A stretch of 5,259 bases of DNA from Chitinophagaceae bacterium UBA2793 (GTDB lineage Bacteria > Bacteroidota > Bacteroidia > Chitinophagales > Chitinophagaceae): the NCBI GenBank assembly GCA_002352045.1, contig DEHT01000065.1:56092-61350 (forward strand), written 5' to 3'. Position numbers and translations under genes: made by a program. The notes under the pieces are model-generated. The model did no database searches and had not been told where the DNA came from. It saw only the letters and a list, made by a program, of their open reading frames with translations. This document shows positions 1 to 5,259 of this stretch, piece by piece. Positions within the stretch are counted from its first letter, which is position 1, and every line of letters begins with the position of its first letter.

Positions 1-575
1 TGCTCTATCACTACGGTTTTACCGGCATCGCCAAACTTATCGCTCATAAGCATAAGTTCAAATTCTGATGCGGCCTCAATATGCGACTGGCAAATAAGCA
101 CTCCTTTACCGGCTGCCAAGCCATCGGCTTTTAAAACAATGGGTAATGATTGTTGCTTAATATATTCCAGCCCTTCAGAATAATTGGCTGCCGAAAATTT
201 TTTATACGCTGCTGTGGGAATATTATTTTTTTCCATAAAAGCTTTTGCATAAGCCTTGCTGCCTTCCAACTGGGCAGCTTTGGCCGAGGGACCAATCACT
301 TTTATATGACGCAGTTGCTCGTTGCTTTTAAAATAATCGTAAATACCTTTTACCAATGGATCTTCGGGGCCTACTACCAGCATATCAATATTATTTGCTA
401 TACACGCACCGGCAAGCTTTTCAAACTCAGTTACTTTAATATCTAAGTTTTTACCAATGCCTGCTGTACCTGCATTTCCGGGGGCAATAAAAAGTTGATT
501 GCAAAGTGGGCTTTGTTTCAGTTTCCAGGCCAGTGTATGTTCTCTTCCGCCCGAGCCAACTAAAAATATATTCAT
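1..575 (-). CDS. purD: Phosphoribosylamine--glycine ligase (GAR synthetase), N-terminal part, cut by window edge
   Basis: This cytoplasmic enzyme carries out the second step of de novo purine synthesis, the ATP-dependent joining of glycine to 5-phosphoribosylamine to give glycinamide ribonucleotide. The reading frame is open from the ATG (complement of 573-575) to the left edge, giving 191 codons of a family usually near 420-430 residues. Family motifs appear in order: GSGGREH at residues 7-13 (N-terminal nucleotide-binding-like fold), PGNAGT at 32-37, GPEDPL at 69-74, GPSAKAAQLEGSKA at 95-108, where the ATP-grasp domain begins, and KADGLAAGKGV at 149-159, the ATP-grasp glycine-rich lid loop. 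The chosen ATG places GSGGREH at the usual distance from the N-terminus, and the frame shows no disruption. The catalytic metal-binding residues and C-terminal domain lie outside the window. It is divergent from the transporter gene on the other side of a 218-bp gap, so the two are not co-transcribed. The identification is near certain; whether the gene is intact beyond the edge is unknown. Confidence 0.97.
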   Translation of the reverse strand, partial: MNIFLVGSGGREHTLAWKLKQSPLCNQLFIAPGNAGTAGIGKNLDIKVTEFEKLAGACIANNIDMLVVGPEDPLVKGIYDYFKSNEQLRHIKVIGPSAKAAQLEGSKAYAKAFMEKNNIPTAAYKKFSAANYSEGLEYIKQQSLPIVLKADGLAAGKGVLICQSHIEAASEFELMLMSDKFGDAGKTVVIE

Positions 576-606
576 TAAATTAAAATATTTAGGGTTATTT
601 GGTAGG

Positions 607-614
607 CAAATGTA
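607..614 (-). promoter_or_regulatory. Candidate Bacteroidota -7 promoter element for purD
   Basis: Read on the minus strand, these bases are TACATTTG, a full match to the Bacteroidota sigma-ABfr -7 consensus TAnnTTTG. The element ends 31 bases before the purD start codon, which would give a leader of roughly 25 nucleotides. No clear TTTG-like -33 element sits at the expected distance upstream; the region there reads GGTTAAATG. The short degenerate consensus occurs often by chance in AT-rich DNA, so the assignment rests mainly on position. Confidence 0.4.
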
Positions 615-793
615 CTTCAGCATTTGAACATTTAACCTATTTAGTGCTCCATCCATACAAAAACATAGCCAAAAACTTTATGCTCCTCTTCCCAAAAAAT
701 GAAAAGCAGTAATGCTGTGGGAATAAAGAATTTCACTATTTTGAGGTCTTTACTAAATAACTCTACTATTCACCAGACTTAAAATTCATTTCT

Positions 794-2305
794 ATGGCAG
801 ATCAGCTTGCGCAAAAAGGCCACCCCAAGGGCTTATGGGTATTATTTGGAACCGAAATGTGGGAAAGGTTCAACTATTATGGAATGAGGGCGATCCTTGT
901 TCTCTTTATGACCAAAGCGCTTCTGTTTGATAAAGTTTTTGCATCTAATCTTTACGGAAGTTATACCAGCCTTGTATATTTAACTCCACTTATTGGTGGG
1001 TTTATTGCCGATAGATACTGGGGAAATCAACGCTCTATAATTGTAGGCGGTATTGTGATGGCACTTGGCGAGTTTGTTTTGTTTTTTTGTGCTTCAATGT
1101 ATAAGTCGTCTCCTGACTTATCTGCACTCTTATTTTTTACAGGCTTAGGTTTAATGATTGCCGGTAATGGTTTTTTCAAACCCAATATTTCTTCCTTAGT
1201 GGGACAAATGTACCCCAAGGGCGACCGAAGAATAGATCCTGCTTATACCATTTTTTATATGGGTATAAATGTGGGCGGGGCTTTTGGCCCAATTATTTGT
1301 GGCCTTGTAGGCGATACAGGCAATCCGGAAGATTTTAAGTGGGCATTTTTAGTAGCAGGTTTTGCTATGCTTTTAAGCGTAGTGATTCAACTGGCTTTTC
1401 ACCATAAATATGTGTTAGACCCTACCGGAAAAACCTTAGGCCTTACACCATCCGGAGCACATAAATCGTGGATAAATCCTGTATTTATGGTAGTTGGGTT
1501 AGCAGCTTTTTCTTCATTAGCAATAGGTTTGCTTTATTTAGATGCCAAAGTAGTTCCTTATCTCACTTATCTTTTGATTGCTGCTACTCTTTTTATTGCA
1601 TTTGTTATTTTTTCTGATAAAACACTTAATTCTACAGAAAAGCAAAGGGTTACCGTCATTTTCATTACGGCCTTCTTTGTAATTTTCTTTTGGAGTGCTT
1701 TTGAACAAGCTGGGGCTTCTTTAACCTTTTTTGCTGAAGAACAAACTCAAAGAAATTTAGGTTTCTTTACTGTTCCTACAAGTTGGTTCCAATCGCTAAA
1801 CTCTGTATTTGTGGTTGCATTTGCACCATTGTTTGCCTGGCTTTGGATAAAATTGGGGAAATACGAACCTTCTTCCCCCACAAAAATGGCCATTGGCCTT
1901 TTCCTTTTGGCCCTGGGTTATTTATGGATTGCTTTTGGGGTGAAAGATGTAGGTGCCGGTATTAAAGTAAGTATGATATGGCTGGTGGGAATGTATGCCC
2001 TTCATACCTGGGGCGAACTTTGTTTATCGCCTATTGGTTTGTCATTGGTAAATAAACTGGCTCCTTTTAAATATGCCTCCTTGTTGATGGCTGTTTGGTT
2101 TTTGGCCAATGCTGCCGCAAATAAACTGGCTGGTGTTTTGAGTGCACTGTATCCGGATGGAAAAACAACAAGTTTCTTAGGCTACGAAATGAGTAATAAC
2201 TACGATTTCTTTATGCTTTTTGTAGGTATGGCGGGCGTGGCTTCATTAATTTTATTTAGCCTTACCAAAAAACTTCAATCAATGATGCACGTTGATAAAG
2301 AATAA
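794..2305 (+). CDS. Proton-dependent oligopeptide transporter, POT/PTR2 family (first of two tandem copies)
   Basis: This 503-residue inner-membrane symporter of the major facilitator superfamily probably imports di- and tripeptides with protons. Its length is typical of bacterial POTs. The hydrophobic pattern suggests 14 helices: TM1-6 (about residues 26-202), the bacterial extra pair HA/HB (about 228-274) and TM7-12 (about 286-491). Family hallmarks are the ExxER motif on TM1 (E21, E24, R25) followed by Y28, Y29 and R32; GGFIADRYWG at 68-77; GNGFFKPNIS at 124-133 with the conserved TM4 lysine K129; FYMGINVG at 154-161; FEQAG at 303-307 with TM7 glutamate E304; and GELCLSPIGLS at 407-417 with TM10 glutamate E408. 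The full charged set expected for proton coupling and peptide binding is therefore present. The ATG is the first in frame after a TAA at 758-760. No Shine-Dalgarno sequence precedes it, as is normal for Bacteroidota. A strong terminator follows directly, so it may be transcribed alone. The family call is firm; exact substrates cannot be read from sequence, and some POTs carry nitrate or other compounds. Confidence 0.95.
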   Translation: MADQLAQKGHPKGLWVLFGTEMWERFNYYGMRAILVLFMTKALLFDKVFASNLYGSYTSLVYLTPLIGGFIADRYWGNQRSIIVGGIVMALGEFVLFFCASMYKSSPDLSALLFFTGLGLMIAGNGFFKPNISSLVGQMYPKGDRRIDPAYTIFYMGINVGGAFGPIICGLVGDTGNPEDFKWAFLVAGFAMLLSVVIQLAFHHKYVLDPTGKTLGLTPSGAHKSWINPVFMVVGLAAFSSLAIGLLYLDAKVVPYLTYLLIAATLFIAFVIFSDKTLNSTEKQRVTVIFITAFFVIFFWSAFEQAGASLTFFAEEQTQRNLGFFTVPTSWFQSLNSVFVVAFAPLFAWLWIKLGKYEPSSPTKMAIGLFLLALGYLWIAFGVKDVGAGIKVSMIWLVGMYALHTWGELCLSPIGLSLVNKLAPFKYASLLMAVWFLANAAANKLAGVLSALYPDGKTTSFLGYEMSNNYDFFMLFVGMAGVASLILFSLTKKLQSMMHVDKE

Positions 2306-2320
2306 AATTTTTTCTGTAGT

Positions 2321-2360
2321 AAAAGCCCCGATGCTGAATAGTTCGGGGCTTTTGTTTTAT
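2321..2360 (+). terminator. Intrinsic terminator between the two POT genes
   Basis: A perfect 11-bp stem pairs AAAAGCCCCGA (2321-2331) with TCGGGGCTTTT (2343-2353) around an 11-nt loop. The right arm's own T tract continues into TTTTGTTTTATTTTTTTA. The GC-rich core and T-rich tail fit a Rho-independent terminator beginning 15 bases after the stop of the first transporter. It argues that the second transporter needs its own promoter or depends on read-through. The A tract on the left arm could also make it work in reverse, but no minus-strand gene needs it. Confidence 0.88.
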
Positions 2361-2389
2361 TTTTTTATTTGTCAAATCAATAATTAAAA

Positions 2390-4030
2390 ATGCAAAACAC
2401 TTCCAAACACCCCAAAGCCCTTCCCTTTCTTTTCTTTAGCGAAATGTGGGAACGCTTTGGCTACTATCTGATGATAGGTATTTTTTTACTATACCTCAAA
2501 AATGTAGAGCATGGCTTTGCCATGACCAATAGTGAAGCCAGCGACCTTTATGGCACTTTTATAGCCCTGGTTTTTTTAACCCCTTTTCTCGGTGGGCTTT
2601 TGGCCGACCGGTATTTCGGGTATAGAAAATCTATAATTGCCGGTGGCCTTATGATGGGTGTGGGCTATTGCCTTATGAGCGTACACAGCCTGCCTATGCT
2701 CTACCTGAGTATGACCTTGGTGATTGTGGGTAATGGTTTTTTTAAACCCAATATCAGTACTTTATTGGGCAACTTATATTCTGCCCCCGAATACATAGCT
2801 CGTAAAGACGAAGGCTACAATATTTTTTACATGGGCATTAATATTGGCGCCTTCATTTGCAACTTTTTCAGCACAGCCATAATCATTCTTTGGGGTTGGA
2901 AATATGCATTTATAGCAGCGGGCATAGGTATGTTTATTGGTGTTATTATTTTTATGATTGGCACTAAGCATTATGCCAGTGGCGATACTTTGAAACCCAT
3001 GAGTAAAGAAGATATGCCCTTTGGACAAATTGTATTAACCATTTTGCTGCCATCTGTAATTGCCGGTGTGGTTGGTTGGTTAATTCCCGGAAACATTTTT
3101 CAAAGCGATAGCAACGATGCCTTCATTTTTGCCTGCATCCCCGTAATATGGTTTTTTGCTTCTCTTTATTTTAGAGCGAATGAAACCGACAAAAGGCCAA
3201 TTGCAGCCCTATTGGCAATTTTTGCTGCCTGCGTAATGTTTTGGGCTGTGTTTAAGCAAAACGGCACTGCACTTACCATTTGGGCCGAAAACTATACCGA
3301 CAGAAAAATTGAAGGCCCGGTAGCCAATGGTTTTAAAGCAGTGTACCAGGCCGAAGATTTTGTTTATAAAAAAGATTCGGTGAGTTTATACGATAACCAG
3401 TTTCGCATTCAAAAAGATGCCAATGGTAAAGTGATAAAAGAAGTGAATTACCCTGTTTACTTTAAAAATGAACCACCGGATGGCATTCCCAACGAAGGCG
3501 ACCCCTTTACACTTTGGGGAACACCGCTTACACAATCTATAAACCCCGGATGGGTAATTTTATTAACCCCTTTAGTAGTTGCTTTCTTTGCTTTTCTGCG
3601 GCGAAGAAATGCAGAACCCAGCACTGCAACTAAAATTGCATTTGGATTATTAATTACATCTCTTTCGGTTTTGGTAATGATTGGTGCTGCATACACAAGC
3701 AATAGCGGGGCGGAAAAAGCAAGTGTATGGTGGCTAATAATGAGCTATGGAGTAGTAACTATTGGGGAATTATTATTAAGCCCAATGGGCTTATCACTGG
3801 TATCAAAACTAAGCCCGGTAAGAATTACTTCGTTAATGATGGGTGGTTGGTTTTTATCTACTTCCATTGGCAATAAATTGTCGGGGGTATTGGCCACCAT
3901 GTGGGATAGCTACGAACACAAAGCCAATTTCTTTTGGATAAATTTTGTATTGCTGTTGGTTGCTACTTTTATCATTTTTGCCATGTTGAAGTGGCTTAAT
4001 AAAATTATGAAAGAGAAAGGGGTGAAGTAA
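2390..4030 (+). CDS. POT/PTR2 family transporter, divergent subtype with periplasmic insertion (second tandem copy)
   Basis: This 546-residue inner-membrane protein is a proton-coupled peptide or peptide-like solute transporter. It shares the POT core with its upstream neighbour: ExxER on TM1 (E18, E21, R22) with Y25 and Y26, GGLLADRYFG at 68-77, GNGFFKPNIS at 114-123 (TM4 lysine K119), FYMGINIG at 146-153, and GELLLSPMGLS at 459-469 with TM10 glutamate E460. About 14 hydrophobic helices are visible, including the HA/HB pair (about 211-262). Two features set it apart. The TM1 arginine after the tyrosine pair is Ile (I29), and the TM7 glutamate is Lys (K289, in FKQNG). Between TM7 and TM8 lies a polar stretch (about 301-383), roughly 65 residues longer than in the neighbour, predicted to face the periplasm. 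The ATG is the first possible start, since an in-frame TAA lies at 2381-2383. The A-rich leader lacks a Shine-Dalgarno. The gene sits 84 bp downstream of the first transporter, behind a terminator, and is followed by another. The two proteins are distant paralogues rather than a recent duplication. Family membership is firm; the substrate is unknown. Confidence 0.94.
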   Translation: MQNTSKHPKALPFLFFSEMWERFGYYLMIGIFLLYLKNVEHGFAMTNSEASDLYGTFIALVFLTPFLGGLLADRYFGYRKSIIAGGLMMGVGYCLMSVHSLPMLYLSMTLVIVGNGFFKPNISTLLGNLYSAPEYIARKDEGYNIFYMGINIGAFICNFFSTAIIILWGWKYAFIAAGIGMFIGVIIFMIGTKHYASGDTLKPMSKEDMPFGQIVLTILLPSVIAGVVGWLIPGNIFQSDSNDAFIFACIPVIWFFASLYFRANETDKRPIAALLAIFAACVMFWAVFKQNGTALTIWAENYTDRKIEGPVANGFKAVYQAEDFVYKKDSVSLYDNQFRIQKDANGKVIKEVNYPVYFKNEPPDGIPNEGDPFTLWGTPLTQSINPGWVILLTPLVVAFFAFLRRRNAEPSTATKIAFGLLITSLSVLVMIGAAYTSNSGAEKASVWWLIMSYGVVTIGELLLSPMGLSLVSKLSPVRITSLMMGGWFLSTSIGNKLSGVLATMWDSYEHKANFFWINFVLLLVATFIIFAMLKWLNKIMKEKGVK

Positions 4031-4120
4031 TGGCTCTTGCGAACTTTTAATAATTAAATCTTTTAGCATTTTTGCAACCGCATAATAAATATTAATAAGT
4101 TTCCACAACTTCGTATGCAC

Positions 4121-4166
4121 AATCCTGCAGAATTAAAATTGGTTTAACTTCTGCAGGATTTTTTAA
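4121..4166 (+). terminator. Intrinsic terminator after the second POT gene
   Basis: A perfect 12-bp stem pairs AATCCTGCAGAA (4121-4132) with TTCTGCAGGATT (4149-4160). It can extend inward by TTAAA (4133-4137) with TTTAA (4143-4147), leaving one unpaired base (C4148) and a 5-nt loop. The right arm runs directly into a T tract through 4164. This is a convincing Rho-independent terminator about 90 bases after the transporter stop codon, and it isolates the transporter block from the DUF1800 gene. Confidence 0.85.
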
Positions 4167-4219
4167 TGCAATTATTTTTATAGATTGCTTAAACTAAAAT
4201 ATTCAATAAGGGTCAAAAC

Positions 4220-4267
4220 CGGGTATTGGTTTACTCAATGATGTAGTGGAAAAAAAATTAATACCCG
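4220..4267 (+). repeat. Inverted repeat / possible leader hairpin upstream of the DUF1800 gene
   Basis: CGGGTATTGGTTT (4220-4232) can pair with AAATTAATACCCG (4255-4267) over 13 positions: eight Watson-Crick pairs, two G-U pairs and then three A-U pairs, around a 22-nt loop. No T run follows, so it is not a normal plus-strand terminator. It ends 54 bases before the DUF1800 start. As RNA it could be a 5' leader structure; as DNA, the 8-bp arms CGGGTATT and AATACCCG could be a regulator site. The base pairing is seen directly, but no function is shown and chance cannot be excluded in AT-rich DNA. Confidence 0.4.
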
Positions 4268-4321
4268 TTTGATTGAATTTGTTGTAGGATAAACCAAAAT
4301 CCATTTTTTTAAAATCATCAC

Positions 4322-5259
4322 ATGGCAATTAGCAATCGTTTAAAAAATCAACACCTGTTATGGCGAGCCGCATTTGGCCCAATGGCCGAAAACACTGCCG
4401 CATTAGACGAACTTTCTCAAAACAAATTGTGGGAATTGTTATTAAAAACATCCTCCAAAAAACCGCAAAAAATTGCCGTTGCTAACAACCTGGTAGATGG
4501 CCTGGTAGAAGGGGTGAAAGACTTATCTATGCAAAGCCAGCTTTCAAAAGAACAAAAGGGCAGAATGAAGCGTCAGCAATCGAGAGCCGATTTAAAAAAC
4601 ATGAACCTGCTTTGGATGGATCAAATGATAAACAGCCAGGCGCAGTTAAGAGAAAAAATGAGTTTGTTCTGGCACAATCATTTTAGCTGCCGGGTAGTGA
4701 ATAGTTTTTTTCAACAGGAATTATTACATGTTATACGAACCAATGCGTTGGGTAATTTTGGCCAAATGCTAAAAGAAGTAAGCAGGTGCCCATCCATGCT
4801 TCAGTTTTTAAATAATCAACAAAACAAAAAAGGAAGGCCCAACGAAAATTTTGCCCGTGAAGTAATGGAATTGTTTACCATGGGAAGAGGCAATTATACC
4901 GAACAAGATATAAAAGAGGCCGCCCGTGCTTTTACAGGTTGGGGCTTTAATGCACAAGGCGAATTTGTTTTTAGAAAAAATCAACACGATAACGATAACA
5001 AAACCGTATTAGGTAAAACGGGCAACTTTGATGGCGACGACATACTCAATATCTTATTAGAACAACCTCAAACGGCAGTTTATATCACTAAAAAACTTTA
5101 CCGCTATTTGGTAAATGAGCAAACCGACGATAAAAATATTCAATGGTTGGCACAGCGTTTTTATGATAACAATTACGACATCACAAAACTACTCACCGAT
5201 ATTTTTACCAGCGATTGGTTTTATGCTGAAAAAAATATTGGCAATAAAATAAAATCACC
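4322..5259 (+). CDS. DUF1800 family protein, N-terminal part, cut by window edge
   Basis: The frame is open for 312 codons to the right edge. I recognise the DUF1800 family, whose biochemical role is not established. The signs are an N-terminal HLLWRAAFGP at 11-20 (the family's R-x-x-FG start), KMSLFWHNHF at 112-121, NENFAREVMELFTMG at 174-188, YTEQDIKEAARAFTGWGF at 192-209, a following FRKNQHDNDNKTVLG stretch (217-231) and a segment with DILNILLEQP at 240-249. The conserved His, Asn, Arg, Glu and Asp residues in these blocks suggest a catalytic or ligand-binding centre, but this is inference. Residues about 45-95 are polar and Lys/Gln-rich and look less conserved. No signal peptide or membrane segment is visible at the N-terminus from this start, and an in-frame TAA at 4310-4312 rules out an upstream extension. 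No Shine-Dalgarno is present. In many genomes a DUF1501 gene follows a DUF1800 gene, and such a partner would be expected just beyond the right edge. A terminator upstream separates it from the transporters. Confidence 0.9.
   Translation, partial: MAISNRLKNQHLLWRAAFGPMAENTAALDELSQNKLWELLLKTSSKKPQKIAVANNLVDGLVEGVKDLSMQSQLSKEQKGRMKRQQSRADLKNMNLLWMDQMINSQAQLREKMSLFWHNHFSCRVVNSFFQQELLHVIRTNALGNFGQMLKEVSRCPSMLQFLNNQQNKKGRPNENFAREVMELFTMGRGNYTEQDIKEAARAFTGWGFNAQGEFVFRKNQHDNDNKTVLGKTGNFDGDDILNILLEQPQTAVYITKKLYRYLVNEQTDDKNIQWLAQRFYDNNYDITKLLTDIFTSDWFYAEKNIGNKIKS

Noticed and set aside
150..446. 98-codon plus-strand open frame opposite purD
   Set aside because: It lies wholly inside the well-supported purD frame on the other strand and its product resembles no protein I know; it is a shadow of purD.
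737..743. TATTTTG as a possible -7 element for the first transporter
   Set aside because: It is one base short of TAnnTTTG, and no TTTG-like -33 element is placed correctly; too weak to annotate.
1783..1965. 60-codon plus-strand frame within the first transporter
   Set aside because: It is embedded in another frame of a gene with continuous family motifs, and its Cys-rich product looks like out-of-frame translation.
2774..3028. Minus-strand open frames within the transporter genes (also 1027-1218 and 3457-3702)
   Set aside because: All are antisense to conserved transporter coding sequence, are short, and show no recognisable domain.
3854..4120. 88-codon minus-strand frame across the 3' end of the second transporter
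   Set aside because: Most of it is antisense to TM11-TM12 of the transporter. It has no recognisable domain, and I found no promoter for it.
4136..4236. Repeated ATTGGTTTA (near 4138 and 4226) as a direct repeat or operator pair
   Set aside because: Both copies are short, AT-rich and already part of separate hairpins; chance is the simpler explanation.
4274..4281. TGAATTTG as a possible -7 element for the DUF1800 gene
   Set aside because: It differs from TAnnTTTG at the important second base, and the expected -33 region is only an A tract; position is reasonable but evidence is insufficient.

Overview
The window looks like ordinary chromosomal DNA from a Bacteroidota bacterium. It is AT-rich, and none of the three visible plus-strand starts has a Shine-Dalgarno sequence; AT-rich leaders stand in its place, as is usual in that phylum. 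A TAnnTTTG-type -7 element lies upstream of purD, and a DUF1800 gene is present, a family common in Bacteroidota. A Chitinophagales-like lineage is a guess from overall style and cannot be settled from this window.

Layout: (1) positions 1-575, minus strand, hold the first 191 codons of purD (purine biosynthesis); the gene runs off the left edge. (2) Positions 576-793 form a divergent intergenic region. (3) Positions 794-2305 and 2390-4030, plus strand, hold two tandem but clearly diverged proton-coupled oligopeptide transporters of the POT/PTR2 family. A strong intrinsic terminator in the 84-bp gap separates them. (4) Positions 4031-4321 hold a second intrinsic terminator, which ends the transporter block, and then a 13-bp stem with a large loop upstream of the next gene. 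(5) Positions 4322-5259, plus strand, hold the first 312 codons of a DUF1800 protein, which runs off the right edge.

The two transporters probably import di- and tripeptides or related compounds across the inner membrane using the proton gradient. They are not interchangeable copies. The first keeps the full set of charged residues known from characterised bacterial POTs. The second has lost both the TM1 arginine and the TM7 glutamate (Ile and Lys at these places) and carries a periplasmic insertion of about 65 residues between TM7 and TM8. This suggests a different substrate or gating behaviour. purD and the DUF1800 gene show no functional tie to the transporters.

I see no mobile element, CRISPR array, RNA gene, toxin-antitoxin pair or defence system. 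The points worth a second look are the paired residue change and insertion in the second transporter, and the leader hairpin before the DUF1800 gene. I found no evidence of a new system.
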